Position numbers and translations under genes: made by a program | From: an archaeon | GTDB taxonomy: Archaea > Thermoproteota > Nitrososphaeria > Nitrososphaerales > UBA183 | NCBI GenBank assembly: GCA_021786335.1 | Contig: JAJYNM010000071.1 | Span: 1-22,620, forward strand | Direction: 5' to 3' | Length of the DNA stretch: 22,620 bases | Notes under the pieces: model-generated | Seen by the model: only the letters and a program-made list of their open reading frames with translations | What the model was told of the DNA's origin: nothing | Database searches by the model: none | Shown here: in pieces, positions 6,941 to 15,571 of the stretch | How the letters are laid out: each line of letters starts with the position of its first letter | How positions within the stretch are numbered: the stretch's first letter is position 1

Positions 6941-7287
6941 AATTCAACGTTGGTGAGATAAGAGCCAGACACACGCGAGGCTGTATTGGATTATGTCTGA
7001 GAAACAACAGGTGCTAGCGCGAGAGAAACAATCGCACTAACCAACGACCAAGGGAACTGAGTTTAGGTCGAACACGAGAGACACTAGAGTAAAGTAGGTA
7101 TTTAGGCGCCGAGTCCAGTATAATCAGAATCGAGTCCCGGTTTGGCAAACGACCGACATTTCGCCTTTTTCGCCTTTGGATTCTGAGTTTCGGCCAGGCT
7201 CATCCATGACTTACCTTGCGGTCGAAAGTGTCAAAGTGGCGTAAGCAAAGGATTTAGAGGTCACGCACCTGAAACCAATCTGGCACT
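6941..7287. other. AT-richer intergenic stretch, no gene seen
   Basis: No frame of useful length or motif on either strand. It may contain the lost 5' half of the FkbM-type remnant on the minus strand, but I could not recover its SAM-binding motif. There is a weak TATA-like TTTAGAG at about 7253-7259 before the methyltransferase at 7288. Confidence 0.4.
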
Positions 7288-8040
7288 ATGATTCCCGGTC
7301 TGGAGCGAGTCGTAAGATGGTCGGCAAGCCTTCTCGGGTACAACGTTGTCCCCTTGCCGGAGCGCAACAAAATGATCGAGAAGGATTTCGTACAAATCTA
7401 TCGGAAATGCAAAAACTACACAATGACGAGTATTGAAAGGATGTACGCCCTCTACACGTCCGTAGGGTACATTGTTGACAATAACATCCCGGGAGACCTT
7501 GTTGAGTGCGGTGTGTGGCGAGGAGGAAGCATCATGGTGATGGCTTACGCTTTGCTCGCGAAAGGGGACACCAGCAGAAAGCTGTACTTGTACGACACCT
7601 TCACAGGAATGCCACGACCGGCTGGTACGGATTTGGAACTTCCCGGCGGCTCCAAAGTATTGGAGACTTGGAATGACAAGCGGCAAGAGGATTACAACGA
7701 GTGGGCTTTTTCATCTCTATCCGAAGTCAAGAAGAATGTGTTTTCCACTGGTTATCCTCCGGGTCGAATAGAATTCGTCAAGGGAAAAGTCGAAGATACC
7801 ATCCCGAACGTTATTCCCGAGAAAATTTCCTTGCTAAGATTAGACACTGACTGGTACGAATCAACTAAGCACGAGCTGAAGCATCTTTTCCCTCTACTGC
7901 AGCAGAGAGGGGTCATCATAATTGACGATTACGGGAGTTGGGGCGGTTCAAAAGCGGCCGTTGACGAATTCCTGATGAGCAAATGCAACCCGTTGTTCCT
8001 CGCTCCCTTGGATTTGGAAGCGAGGATAGCGGTGGTTTGA
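7288..8040 (+). CDS. TylF/MycF-family sugar O-methyltransferase
   Basis: A 250-residue SAM-dependent methyltransferase. The SAM site is GDLVECGVWRGGS (69-81), followed by LYLYDTFTGMP (99-109). LLRLDTDWYEST (183-193) and GVIIIDDYGSWGG (208-220) carry the acidic residues that bind the metal in TylF/macrocin O-methyltransferases. Length and motif order are complete, so it is probably active. Within this region it most likely methylates a hydroxyl of a surface-glycan sugar, possibly rhamnose. It stands alone on the plus strand, between two decayed FkbM-type methyltransferase genes on the minus strand. ATG 7288 is the only good start. Confidence 0.85.
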   Translation: MIPGLERVVRWSASLLGYNVVPLPERNKMIEKDFVQIYRKCKNYTMTSIERMYALYTSVGYIVDNNIPGDLVECGVWRGGSIMVMAYALLAKGDTSRKLYLYDTFTGMPRPAGTDLELPGGSKVLETWNDKRQEDYNEWAFSSLSEVKKNVFSTGYPPGRIEFVKGKVEDTIPNVIPEKISLLRLDTDWYESTKHELKHLFPLLQQRGVIIIDDYGSWGGSKAAVDEFLMSKCNPLFLAPLDLEARIAVV

Positions 8041-8059
8041 GGCTGTAGGGGACTTCAAC

Positions 8060-8722
8060 TCCCTCAACTCAACGACCCATAGTGTGGCGTTCCAGGATCA
8101 CTGCTTTCTCTCACCCTGAGAGACGCAATTTTTGTGGCTAGTCTGGCGAGTGGTTCTGTCGGTGCAAAAGTTTCTAAACTTTCCACATCAGGGAAGTGCT
8201 ATTCTACGGTGACGACGTGTGACTCCATCATTGCTGGCATTGGGCATTTCATACACGCACCCTTCGCGGCCAATCTTGTCGCACTCCACTTTGGCTAGGA
8301 ATTGGGTATGTGTTCTCGAGCATTGGCCATCCACTTTGCCCATCCTCTTCACGTTCTCTTGGCGTCGATGAATATGCTCGTCATTAGTCTCTACTGTGAC
8401 GAATTTGTGATAGCCGATCTACACGGTTCAAGGTGAAACTTTGAACCCAATCACTCTGGTTACGTGCCTGCAGGCAAGGAAACTGCTGAACCCGCATCTG
8501 ATATTCTTACATCAATTACAATTTGTCCTTCGAATAAATTACTATATGCCGTGTCAGCAAACATCTCCTGCAAATGGCCGATGTCGTCCCCAGTGGCGGT
8601 TCGCAACAGATTCGAATCTTGTCGTCATGCAACCAGACGGAGCGCCCGAGTCTTGAGTCAAGCAAGACGAGCCGCTTTTCAATAACATTGCTAAGCGATT
8701 GGAAACCTGATTGGCCGCTCAA
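8060..8722 (-). pseudogene. Decayed FkbM-family methyltransferase gene
   Basis: Pieces in different minus-strand frames line up in FkbM order. From 8722: LLDSRLGRSVWLHDDKIRI (stop-free, first frame). From 8624: LRTATGDDIGHLQEMFADTA, then NLFEGQIVIDVRISDAGS (ending at a TAA, 8462-8460), where the SAM loop would be VIDVGxxxGDS. From about 8455: RVIGFKVSP, the post-I strand. Near 8265: REGCVYEMPNASND, the 'DCEGCEYE' block with its Asp lost. The remainder, to about 8060, may be the C-terminal part but is weak. At least two frameshifts and several stops are needed to join the pieces, and internal sequence appears lost. Position and strand suggest an old operon with the GT4 gene at 8861-10075. The outer limits are approximate. 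Confidence 0.6.
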
Positions 8723-8860
8723 ACCGCTAGGAGGTATAAGATCACCTGGGCAGGTATACAGAACTGCCTTTCCTGAAGAGGGATAATATGAGTAACTTGG
8801 GCCAATTCTGGTAACAGCCTACAATCAAGGCGACTTGAGAAACCGTTTCGCGGGGATTTG

Positions 8861-10075
8861 TTACCAACCTGCCCCACCATCTTCGCGCCCGAGCGAGCTT
8901 GTGTCTTCCTTTGCATGAACCATAGTCCCACCCTCGAACCCCCTGATCGCCCCAAGGAATTCTGAGAATGTCCTTGAGTATGTGTACTCGCTTGCGGTTC
9001 TCACTCCATTCATCGCTATCCGCTCTCTCAAATGCGGATTATGAAACAAGGACATTACAGCATCCGCAATTGCTTGTGAGTCCTGGACTGGCACGATTAA
9101 ACCGTTAATGCTGTCGCGTATGTACATGCTAGGTCCACCGGAATCCGTAGCGACAATTGCGCATCCTGCGGCCATTGCTTCAAGAGCTGGTGAGGAGAAC
9201 CCCTCTGTAACGGACGGTAGTACAAAAATCTCCGCCAACTCGTACAGTTGTGCTAGTTTTTCATCGGTCGGCCTACGAAAGAACTTGACGAATGAGGGAA
9301 CCGCCCCATGGTAGTCACCAAATGCCACGAATGAAATCGTAGGGTCACGCCTACGCATCAACTGTATTGCGGACACAGCGTATTTCGCCCCTTTGGATGG
9401 TGATTTGCGCAATGGGACTAGCACCGTGTTCGCCTTTTTTCTTGCAACGTGTCTCAAACCCGTGTTCCTGTATCCCACATACCAGCAGACATGGATCAAT
9501 GCTGAACCTTCGGGCTCAAATCTCTCTTGCAGTTTCTGATTATTCACTATTTTGTGAAGGGGGAAACCATAGGTACTTCTGGCCAGCGGAGCGAGACGGC
9601 CACTAAACGCAGGTGAGTCTTCCTCAGCCTGGATCAGATAGTATTTGTTTCGTGCCCCTACGAAGCGGTTCACGTAGTAAGCAGTCTCCCAACTTGTCGC
9701 GACAAGTCGCTCGACTTGCACCTTCGGGAGGTCAAATAGGATGTCAACCCTCTCCGGCGTTTCTAACCCGCTTGGAATTGACTGTGTGTGCAACAAACGC
9801 ACAAGGGGGCGCAGGATTCGATACCCAATTCTATTGCACATCATGACGTTGAGCACCGATTCTATCGTGTGCTCTCTCGAACGGATTGATTGCCACAATG
9901 CCATGTCACGGTGGACCGAATACACATATCGGCGAGAGTCGGAGAGGAACAAAATGCCCACATCCATGCCTAACCTTGAGAGTTGGTCCGAAAGCAAGTA
10001 AATCAGCTTGTATCCTCCTACGTACGAAATTGGGACTGCCGGCAGGACAAATATGTAGTCGTAAGTCTTCAACAT
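8861..10075 (-). CDS. Family 4 glycosyltransferase
   Basis: A 404-residue GT-B retaining glycosyltransferase. The N-terminal half starts YDYIFVLPAVPISYVGGYK, with the usual Gly-rich acceptor loop. The C-terminal half has LAQLYELAEIFVLPSVTEGF and SSPALEAMAAGCAIVATDSGG, in which Glu291 and Glu299 form the E-x7-E donor-binding motif. It would add a sugar from a nucleotide donor to a growing surface glycan. ATG 10075 is supported by a Shine-Dalgarno GGAGGAG 9 nt upstream, so it was probably translated as a downstream operon gene; its upstream partner on this strand now survives only as a remnant (10107-10283). It is AT-richer than the rml genes. Confidence 0.85.
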   Translation of the reverse strand: MLKTYDYIFVLPAVPISYVGGYKLIYLLSDQLSRLGMDVGILFLSDSRRYVYSVHRDMALWQSIRSREHTIESVLNVMMCNRIGYRILRPLVRLLHTQSIPSGLETPERVDILFDLPKVQVERLVATSWETAYYVNRFVGARNKYYLIQAEEDSPAFSGRLAPLARSTYGFPLHKIVNNQKLQERFEPEGSALIHVCWYVGYRNTGLRHVARKKANTVLVPLRKSPSKGAKYAVSAIQLMRRRDPTISFVAFGDYHGAVPSFVKFFRRPTDEKLAQLYELAEIFVLPSVTEGFSSPALEAMAAGCAIVATDSGGPSMYIRDSINGLIVPVQDSQAIADAVMSLFHNPHLRERIAMNGVRTASEYTYSRTFSEFLGAIRGFEGGTMVHAKEDTSSLGREDGGAGW

Positions 10076-10084
10076 TGGTCATTT

Positions 10085-10091
10085 CTCCTCC
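10085..10091 (-). promoter_or_regulatory. Ribosome binding site of the GT4 gene
   Basis: Minus-strand GGAGGAG, 9 nt before ATG 10075. It is notable because most first genes here look leaderless; a strong site implies the gene was internal to an operon. Confidence 0.6.
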
Positions 10092-10106
10092 AATCTACAG
10101 CGCGCC

Positions 10107-10283
10107 TTAGTGTTCGGCGAGTTTCTCAAGCTTTAAGTTTTGGACGCTGTCCCTCAAATCAACGCGCCAAGCACCTTTCATGAACCATGAACCAAACACC
10201 AAGAGGGCCGATAGTGAAACAATCTCGGTTCTCCCGGGTTTTCTCTTGGCTCTCTTGATGCTGGCTTTCAATCCGCGAAGGGC
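10107..10283 (-). pseudogene. C-terminal remnant of a probable glycosyltransferase or membrane protein
   Basis: The minus strand encodes 58 codons between an in-frame TAG and a TAA. It reads ALRGLKASIKRAKRKPGRTE, then a hydrophobic helix IVSLSALLVFGSWFM, then KGAWRVDLRDSVQNLKLEKL. A basic stretch, one membrane helix and an amphipathic tail look like the true C-terminus of a membrane-associated glycosyltransferase, but the family is inferred and not proven. The tail ends 31 nt before the GT4 ATG, so it was the preceding gene of that operon. Upstream, 10284-10420 has further coding-like minus-strand pieces in another frame (for example SNVARISFPMVRRGADEFFG), broken by stops. Confidence 0.4.
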
Positions 10284-10650
10284 CTACTCTGATGGCCGGG
10301 AATGAGTCTGCCTATCGGAGACGTACCCAGAGACTGCCGAAAAATTCGTCGGCCCCACGGCGAACCATCGGGAATGAAATCCTGGCTACGTTAGAGACCG
10401 TGGCCGATTCATCGATGTGAAGACACCATATGCCCTGAAGGCATCAATCTGCAACACGTTCGTCGCTGCGATAATCTAGGCATTCAGGCCTGACGGGCTT
10501 GGTTCCAATCGCCGTCATAGCAGATTCATGCGACGGACAACCTTTCGTAAGCCACCTGGCAGACCTTCATGTGCCGGTCTTTCGCATGAGCTAAACGGGG
10601 TTCAGGAGGGGCGACTCCGCTCCTAGCCGTTCCAGTCCGTTTGGTGCTAC
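10284..10650. other. Degenerate stretch, no intact gene
   Basis: Coding-like fragments occur on both strands, each interrupted by stops: minus strand 10284-10420, and plus strand about 10395-10620 (RGRFIDVKTPYALKASICN, then a TAG). No family was identified. A minus-strand MKVCQVAYERLSVA followed by a stop, near 10525-10570, resembles a glycosyltransferase start. Probably eroded genes of the glycan region. Confidence 0.35.
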
Positions 10651-10652
10651 CT

Positions 10653-10660
10653 CAAATAAA
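10653..10660 (+). promoter_or_regulatory. TATA box of the second GT2 gene
   Basis: The AAATAAA element centred near 10657 lies 26 nt before ATG 10683, the leaderless spacing seen elsewhere in the window. It favours this ATG over the TTG/GTG starts at 10641/10644. Confidence 0.5.
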
Positions 10661-10682
10661 GCTCCCGGCCTGCCCCAACCCA

Positions 10683-11597
10683 ATGGAAGAAGTCCCGCTT
10701 GTCGCAGTAGTGGTCGTCGCCCACAATGACGACACGTCAATCTTGTCTGCAGCGGAAAGAGTCGTGTCAGGTTCGTCTTATCCTAACCTCACTGTAATAG
10801 GTATCAACAACGGAAGCGAGAAAGGAGATTCCACCGTCAAGGTGAGCGACAAGGTGGAACTCGTCCGCACCGGACTCAACGAGGGGTTCGCCAGCGCGTG
10901 CAACATTGGGGCCAGGAAAGCGTTTGCCAAAGGCGCCAAGTTCGTCCTCTTGCTCAACGACGATGCTACCCCCGCTAGAGGGTGCATCGAAACGATGGTG
11001 GAGAGCCTCAGGGAAGAGCCGAACGTGGGGCTGCTTTGCTCCGCGGTCGCTTCCGACGGGTCTGACTTGGTCGAAAGCGCCGGTGACAGATACAACGCGT
11101 GGCTGGGGCTGACCCTCCACAGCGCGAAAGGCAGGAGGCTGAGAGACATAGCAAGAACGCGGCCGAGGGTGGACTTCGCCCCTGCGGTCGCGCTCATGGC
11201 CAGGGCTGAAAGGCTCCTAGAACTTGGGCTTCTTGACACAAGGTACTTCATGTACCTCGAGGACCTCGATCTCTCCATCAGGATGAAGCGGGCGGGTTAC
11301 TCGCTGTCATGCCTCACGGAGTCGTACGTCTCCCACGCTTCGTCGTCCACCTCGAAGCAGTACCCTGGGCTCAAGGAATACTACATGATGAGGAACAGGT
11401 TCGTCCTCTGCCTCCTCCTCAAAAGGCGGTTTCAGCTCGTGACGGTGGCCCTCTCGACCCCCTGGGTGCTGCTGTTCCGCGTCCTGCGAAAGTTCCCTAA
11501 CCCGGACCCTGACGAGCTGAAAGGTCTCTGCTACGGCGTCGTCGACGGGATGAGACTCACCTACGGACCCAGCTCGAGGGAAGCTTATTCCCCCTAA
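10683..11597 (+). CDS. Family 2 glycosyltransferase, rhamnosyltransferase-like
   Basis: A 304-residue GT-A enzyme. VAVVVVAHNDD (7-17) begins the nucleotide-binding fold; GLNEGFASACNIGARKA (64-80) and LLLNDDATP (89-97) are typical of the WbbL/RfbN-like group, with NDD as the metal-binding DxD. FMYLEDLDLSIRMKRAGY (189-206) carries the catalytic Glu/Asp, and SYVSHASSS (214-222) the His of this group. One hydrophobic stretch near 240-268 may anchor it to the membrane. This subgroup often uses dTDP-rhamnose, which fits the rml operon that converges on it from the other strand; donor use is inferred. GC-rich like the rml genes. The spacer 11598-11823 between the converging genes shows no gene. Confidence 0.85.
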   Translation: MEEVPLVAVVVVAHNDDTSILSAAERVVSGSSYPNLTVIGINNGSEKGDSTVKVSDKVELVRTGLNEGFASACNIGARKAFAKGAKFVLLLNDDATPARGCIETMVESLREEPNVGLLCSAVASDGSDLVESAGDRYNAWLGLTLHSAKGRRLRDIARTRPRVDFAPAVALMARAERLLELGLLDTRYFMYLEDLDLSIRMKRAGYSLSCLTESYVSHASSSTSKQYPGLKEYYMMRNRFVLCLLLKRRFQLVTVALSTPWVLLFRVLRKFPNPDPDELKGLCYGVVDGMRLTYGPSSREAYSP

Positions 11598-11823
11598 CGG
11601 GGTAGAGCGACAGAAGTCGTCCCTCAACGGGCAAACTCGCAGCTCCGCCGAGCGTGTTAGACACTCGCAAGGCGACGAGGAGCGAACGAGCCCCCGCCGG
11701 GAGTCTTTGTCGGGGTCTTCGACAGAGCCAGACGGCGCGTGGCGCGACATCGGTCGGGGTTGACGGGCGCGCCGATGGTTGGACCGCGAACTCTGAAGCA
11801 GCCTGACAGTGCGGCTTTCCCGG

Positions 11824-12891
11824 TCACAGCTCGACGGTGGACTGGGCGCCGACCACGAGCCGCTTCCCCTTCGGGCGCGCCGCCCCCAGCGAGGAGACCG
11901 TCGAGTTCGGCCCTATCAGGCTGTCCACGATCCGCTCGCTCGTGTCTATGGTGCACCCGTCCATTATCATCGAATTCTCCACTTCGCCGCTCTTCAATAC
12001 CACCCTGTCGCCTATGCTCGTATACGGGCCGACGTAGACCCCCTCGCCCACCACTGAACCTTTCCCTATGATGACAGGGCCGCGGACTTCCGCGCCCCTC
12101 TTGATGACGCTGTCCGGGCCGACGGAGACCCTCCCGTGGACGTTGGACTCGTCCTCGACAGAGCCGCTGACCTGGTGTTTCAAGTCGTCCAGCACGAGGC
12201 GGTTCGCTTCGACCAGGTCTTCGACCGTCCCGGTGTCCTTCCACCAGCCTGTGACCTCTTGCGCCTCTACCCTCGCCCCGCTGTCGATCAGCCACTGTAT
12301 CGCGTCCGTTATCTCAAGCTCCCCCCTTGGGCTGGGCGCGATCTTCCTGACCGCCTCGAAGACCGCCGGCCCGAAGACATAGACCCCCACCAGGGCCAGG
12401 TTGCTCTTAGGGTTCTTGGGCTTCTCCACGGCCCTGGCGACGCGCCCCCTTTCCATCTCGACTACGCCATACCGCGACGGGTCCCTGACGGCGCACACCC
12501 CGATGACGCAATCGGCCCCGCTCCGCCCGAATCGCTCCACGAACGCCCCGGCCCCCTGCTTCAGAAGGTTGTCCCCCAGGTACGTTACGAAGGGCTCCCC
12601 CTTCATGCGCCTCTCCGCCAGCTGCACCGCGTGGGCGATCCCCTTCGGCTCAGGCTGCTCGATGTACGAGACCCTGACGCCGAAGTCTGACCCGTCGCCG
12701 AGGAGCTCAACTATCCCCTCCCTCGTCGGGCCGAGGACTACCGCCATGTCGGTTATCCCCGCGTTCCTCAGGTGTTCCAGTCCGTAGAGGATCATCGGTT
12801 TGTTCGCTATTGTGAGGAGATGCTTGTTCCCGGTGAAGGTCAGGGGTCTCAACCTCGTCCCGTGCCCTCCGGCCAAGAGCAGCCCTTTCAA
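11824..12891 (-). CDS. rmlA: Glucose-1-phosphate thymidylyltransferase, long form
   Basis: It makes dTDP-glucose from dTTP and glucose-1-phosphate, the first step to dTDP-L-rhamnose. The 355 residues fit the long RmlA type common in Archaea. The nucleotidyltransferase domain has LLLAGGHGTRLRPLT (4-18), the metal-binding TYLGDN (103-108), VEKPKNP (about 155-161), and GVYVFGP. From about residue 240 hexapeptide repeats (SNVHGRVSVGPDSVI, GPVIIGKGSVVGEGVYVGPY) form a left-handed beta-helix. It starts with TTG at 12891, directly giving (M)KGLLLAGG, 30 nt after rmlD. Last gene of the operon. Confidence 0.92.
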   Translation of the reverse strand: MKGLLLAGGHGTRLRPLTFTGNKHLLTIANKPMILYGLEHLRNAGITDMAVVLGPTREGIVELLGDGSDFGVRVSYIEQPEPKGIAHAVQLAERRMKGEPFVTYLGDNLLKQGAGAFVERFGRSGADCVIGVCAVRDPSRYGVVEMERGRVARAVEKPKNPKSNLALVGVYVFGPAVFEAVRKIAPSPRGELEITDAIQWLIDSGARVEAQEVTGWWKDTGTVEDLVEANRLVLDDLKHQVSGSVEDESNVHGRVSVGPDSVIKRGAEVRGPVIIGKGSVVGEGVYVGPYTSIGDRVVLKSGEVENSMIMDGCTIDTSERIVDSLIGPNSTVSSLGAARPKGKRLVVGAQSTVEL

Positions 12892-12921
12892 GTGGTCAGA
12901 GCACCATCCACACCGGCTATT

Positions 12922-13833
12922 CTACTTATCCACCCGGGCGCCGGAGCGCGCCAGCTGACCCTTCAACGAGGGGATGAACTTCCTGAGCGACTCCTCCAGG
13001 CTTTCAGGCTTGGCCGCAAGGCACGAGGCAGCCTTGGACACGTCCAGCGACGTGTCCTTCGGCCTAATCGCGCGCCAGCCCACCTGCTCGCGACTGGCGG
13101 GCACCAGGAGGCCCTCGTCCAGCCCGAGCTCCTTTGCGACGCGCGCGGCGAATTCGAGCCTGGAGATGCCCGTGGACGAGCTGACATGGAGGGTGCCTTG
13201 GAACCTTCTCGCGCCCAGCTCCAGGATCATCATCGAGAGATTCGCCGTGTGCGTGGGGGAGGTGCGCTGGTCTGCCACGACCTTCATTTCTCTGCAGGCG
13301 GAGAGCGCTTCGGCCACGACCACAGGGAAGCTCTTACGCCTAGGATGGAGGCCGTAGGGGGTGCTCGTCCGGGCAATGCACCAGCTGTCCGCGAAGCGCT
13401 CTACTCCGAACTCCCCCATCAGTTTCGACCTCCCATAGAAGTTGACCGGGTTCGGTTCGTCTCCTTCGCGATACGACCCCTTTGAGCCGTCGAAGACGTA
13501 GTCTGTTGAGACATAGACGAGGTGCGAGCCGGCCCTCTTCGCCTCCCTTGCGATGGCTTCCGTGGCTCTCGCGTTGACCGCCAGGGCGAGCTCCCTGTCC
13601 GACTCGCACTTTTCTACGTCGGTCAGCGCGGCGGCATGGATGACTACGTCCGGCTTGTTTGCCGCGAGGGCTTTCCTGATGCTGTCTGAAGAGCCCAGGT
13701 CCAGCAGGACCGGCATCCCGGCCTCCGGCGGGTAGGCGTGGTGTGCACAAACCAGCTCGGACCCGCCCTTGGCCGCGGCGAAGGCGAGCTCCCTTCCCAC
13801 CAGCCCCGTCGACCCCGTGAGAAGTATCTTCAT
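12922..13833 (-). CDS. rmlD: dTDP-4-dehydrorhamnose reductase
   Basis: It reduces dTDP-4-keto-L-rhamnose to dTDP-L-rhamnose with NAD(P)H. It is an SDR protein of 303 residues: the cofactor motif GSTGLVG is at 7-13, VSTDYVFDG at 108-116, and the catalytic YGRSK (Tyr133, Lys137) follows NPVNFYG. EGDEPNPVNFYGRSK is characteristic of RmlD. The frame is open upstream to 13899, but ATG 13833 gives the canonical MKILLTGSTG start and an 8-nt gap to rmlB, so it is chosen. Third gene of the operon. Confidence 0.92.
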   Translation of the reverse strand: MKILLTGSTGLVGRELAFAAAKGGSELVCAHHAYPPEAGMPVLLDLGSSDSIRKALAANKPDVVIHAAALTDVEKCESDRELALAVNARATEAIAREAKRAGSHLVYVSTDYVFDGSKGSYREGDEPNPVNFYGRSKLMGEFGVERFADSWCIARTSTPYGLHPRRKSFPVVVAEALSACREMKVVADQRTSPTHTANLSMMILELGARRFQGTLHVSSSTGISRLEFAARVAKELGLDEGLLVPASREQVGWRAIRPKDTSLDVSKAASCLAAKPESLEESLRKFIPSLKGQLARSGARVDK

Positions 13834-13841
13834 CCCCGTTT

Positions 13842-14837
13842 TCACAGTTTCCAAGGAGCTTCGTGCAGCGCGCTCTTTGTCGCAAGTCGCCCCCACCACG
13901 ACCTGTTGCCAAGATACCAGTCCACGGTCTCGCGGAGCGCTACGTCGAACCCATGTCTGGGTTTCCAGCCGAGCTCTTGCCGTATCTTCGAAGCGTCAAT
14001 CGAGTACCGTTTGTCGTGCCCTGGCCTGTCCTCGACGTTTTCGACGAGTCCTCTGTCTTTGCCCATGATGGACAGGACCTTGTCGACGAGGTCCAGGTTC
14101 GTCAGCTCGTTCCAGGCCGCTATGTTGTAGACTTCGCCTGGCCTCCCCTTCAACAAGACGCGCTTCAGGGCCTCCACGTGGTCGAGGACGTATATCCAGC
14201 TCCGCGACTGTTCCCCCTTGCCGTATATCGGGATCTTCATCCCCTTCAGCGCGCGGATTATCGCCTTCGGAATCAGTTTCTCAGGGAACTGGTAAGGTCC
14301 GAAGTTGTTCGAGCACCTTGTGACTATCGTCTTCGTCCCGTACGTCTTGTAGTACGACATGGCCAGGGCCTCTGCTGAGGCCTTGGTGGCGGCGTAGGGG
14401 TTGCTCGGGTTCAACCTGCTCTCCTCATCGAAGGACTCTCCCGCCTTCGCGGAGCCGTAAACCTCGTCCGTCGAGACCTGGACGAACATGCTGACGCCGT
14501 TCCTGCGGACCGCCTCGAGGACGTTGTACGCTCCTATGATGTTCGACCTTACGAACGGTGCGGGACTCGCAATGCTGCGGTCGACGTGGGACTCCGCAGC
14601 GAAGTTCACCACCGCGTCGATCCCGCGTAACTGTTTTTTGACGAACCCGGAGTCGGCGATGTCCCCCTTGACGAACTCGTACCGGCGGTTCTCGCGCAGG
14701 TCCTTTAGGTTCCTCGGGTCCGAGCCGTAGCGGAGGGCGTCTATGTTGACTATCTTGGAGAACGAATCGTCGTCGATTGCCTGCCTGATGAAGTTGCTCC
14801 CGATGAAGCCCAGACCCCCGGTTACGAGGAGTTTCAC
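13842..14837 (-). CDS. rmlB: dTDP-glucose 4,6-dehydratase
   Basis: It converts dTDP-glucose to dTDP-4-keto-6-deoxyglucose. The extended SDR has 331 residues. GGLGFIG (7-13) binds NAD; FAAESHVDRSI (79-89) is an RmlB hallmark; STDEVYG (122-128) supplies the catalytic Thr/Asp/Glu; YAATKAS (148-154) has Tyr148 and Lys152. TRCSNNFGPYQFPEKLIP is another RmlB signature. It starts with GTG at 14837, overlapping the rmlC stop as GTGA, so the two are translationally coupled. Confidence 0.94.
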   Translation of the reverse strand: MKLLVTGGLGFIGSNFIRQAIDDDSFSKIVNIDALRYGSDPRNLKDLRENRRYEFVKGDIADSGFVKKQLRGIDAVVNFAAESHVDRSIASPAPFVRSNIIGAYNVLEAVRRNGVSMFVQVSTDEVYGSAKAGESFDEESRLNPSNPYAATKASAEALAMSYYKTYGTKTIVTRCSNNFGPYQFPEKLIPKAIIRALKGMKIPIYGKGEQSRSWIYVLDHVEALKRVLLKGRPGEVYNIAAWNELTNLDLVDKVLSIMGKDRGLVENVEDRPGHDKRYSIDASKIRQELGWKPRHGFDVALRETVDWYLGNRSWWGRLATKSALHEAPWKL

Positions 14838-15415
14838 GCGGCCACCACGTCCGTCTTTTCCGAGAATCGGAAGTTGTTCTCCGCGTCTCGCAGCGTAGGC
14901 AAGGAGGAGTCCCTCTCAGACAGTATGGGCTCCTTGACAGGCCATGCGATGCCGAGCTCCCTGTCGTCCCACCTTATCCCCCGTTCGAGCTCCGGCGCAT
15001 ATTCGCGGGTGACCTTGTAGATCACATCAGCCTTCTCTGACAGGACGCAGAACCCGTGCGCAAACCCTTCAGGGATGTAAAGCCCCCTGCGGTTGCCGGC
15101 GGAGAGCGTTTCTCCCACCCATCTCCCATAGGTGGGCGAGTCCCTTCTCAGGTCGACCGCCACATCAAAGACCTCCCCAGCCGTGACGAATACGAACTTC
15201 GCTTGTGCGCCGGGGTTCAACTGATAATGAAGGCCTCTCAGGACTCCCCTGACCGAGTGCGAGTGGTTGTCCTGGACGAACCTAGCCCCTATCCCGTTCT
15301 CCACGAACTGCGACTCCCTGAAGACCTCTGCGAAGCAACCCCTGTCGTCTTTGAAGTCCTTGGCCCCGACCAGAATCACACCTGGCATCTTCAGCCTTCT
15401 GAAGCTCAACGGCAC
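14834..15415 (-). CDS. rmlC: dTDP-4-dehydrorhamnose 3,5-epimerase
   Basis: It epimerises C3 and C5 of dTDP-4-keto-6-deoxyglucose. This cupin protein has 193 residues: FKDDRGCFAEVF (21-32), GVLRGLHYQ (57-65, catalytic His63), FDVAVDLRRDSPTYG, and IPEGFAHGF (114-122) with IYKVT (132-136, Tyr133 in the active site). First gene of the rml operon. The start is a GTG at 15415; a TATA box centred 26 nt upstream supports it as a leaderless start. An internal ATG at 15388 is the alternative. Confidence 0.93.
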   Translation of the reverse strand: MPLSFRRLKMPGVILVGAKDFKDDRGCFAEVFRESQFVENGIGARFVQDNHSHSVRGVLRGLHYQLNPGAQAKFVFVTAGEVFDVAVDLRRDSPTYGRWVGETLSAGNRRGLYIPEGFAHGFCVLSEKADVIYKVTREYAPELERGIRWDDRELGIAWPVKEPILSERDSSLPTLRDAENNFRFSEKTDVVAA

Positions 15416-15437
15416 GCGGTCTGTCTCTTTAGGCGGG

Positions 15438-15444
15438 AATAAAA
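15438..15444 (-). promoter_or_regulatory. TATA box of the rmlCBDA operon
   Basis: The minus strand reads TTTTATT, centred at 15441, 26 nt upstream of the rmlC GTG at 15415. It would give a leaderless rml mRNA and lies in the divergent space shared with the pilus operon. Confidence 0.6.
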
Positions 15445-15571
15445 CCCATTGTGGCGCCGCACCCCGCTCGTGCTATTCTACGGGCACCAGTCTGCCCGAC
15501 GCCCTTTCACGATGCCCGCCCTCCGTCGGCGAGTCGGCCCCATTCCGGGAGACGGAATCCAGACTTCAAGT

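Noticed and set aside
8606..8622. tRNA T-arm-like palindrome AGATTCGAATCT
   Set aside because: No acceptor stem, anticodon arm or CCA-side pairing surrounds it, and it lies inside the decayed methyltransferase.
10425..10500. Small palindromes TGCCCTGAAGGCA and AGGCATTCAGGCCT as a possible second IS605 end
   Set aside because: No tnpA/tnpB sequence or TTCAC-type terminus is next to them; they are too short to support an insertion.
13834..13899. Longer rmlD start at 13899
   Set aside because: It would overlap the end of rmlB and add residues before the canonical MKILLTGSTG start.
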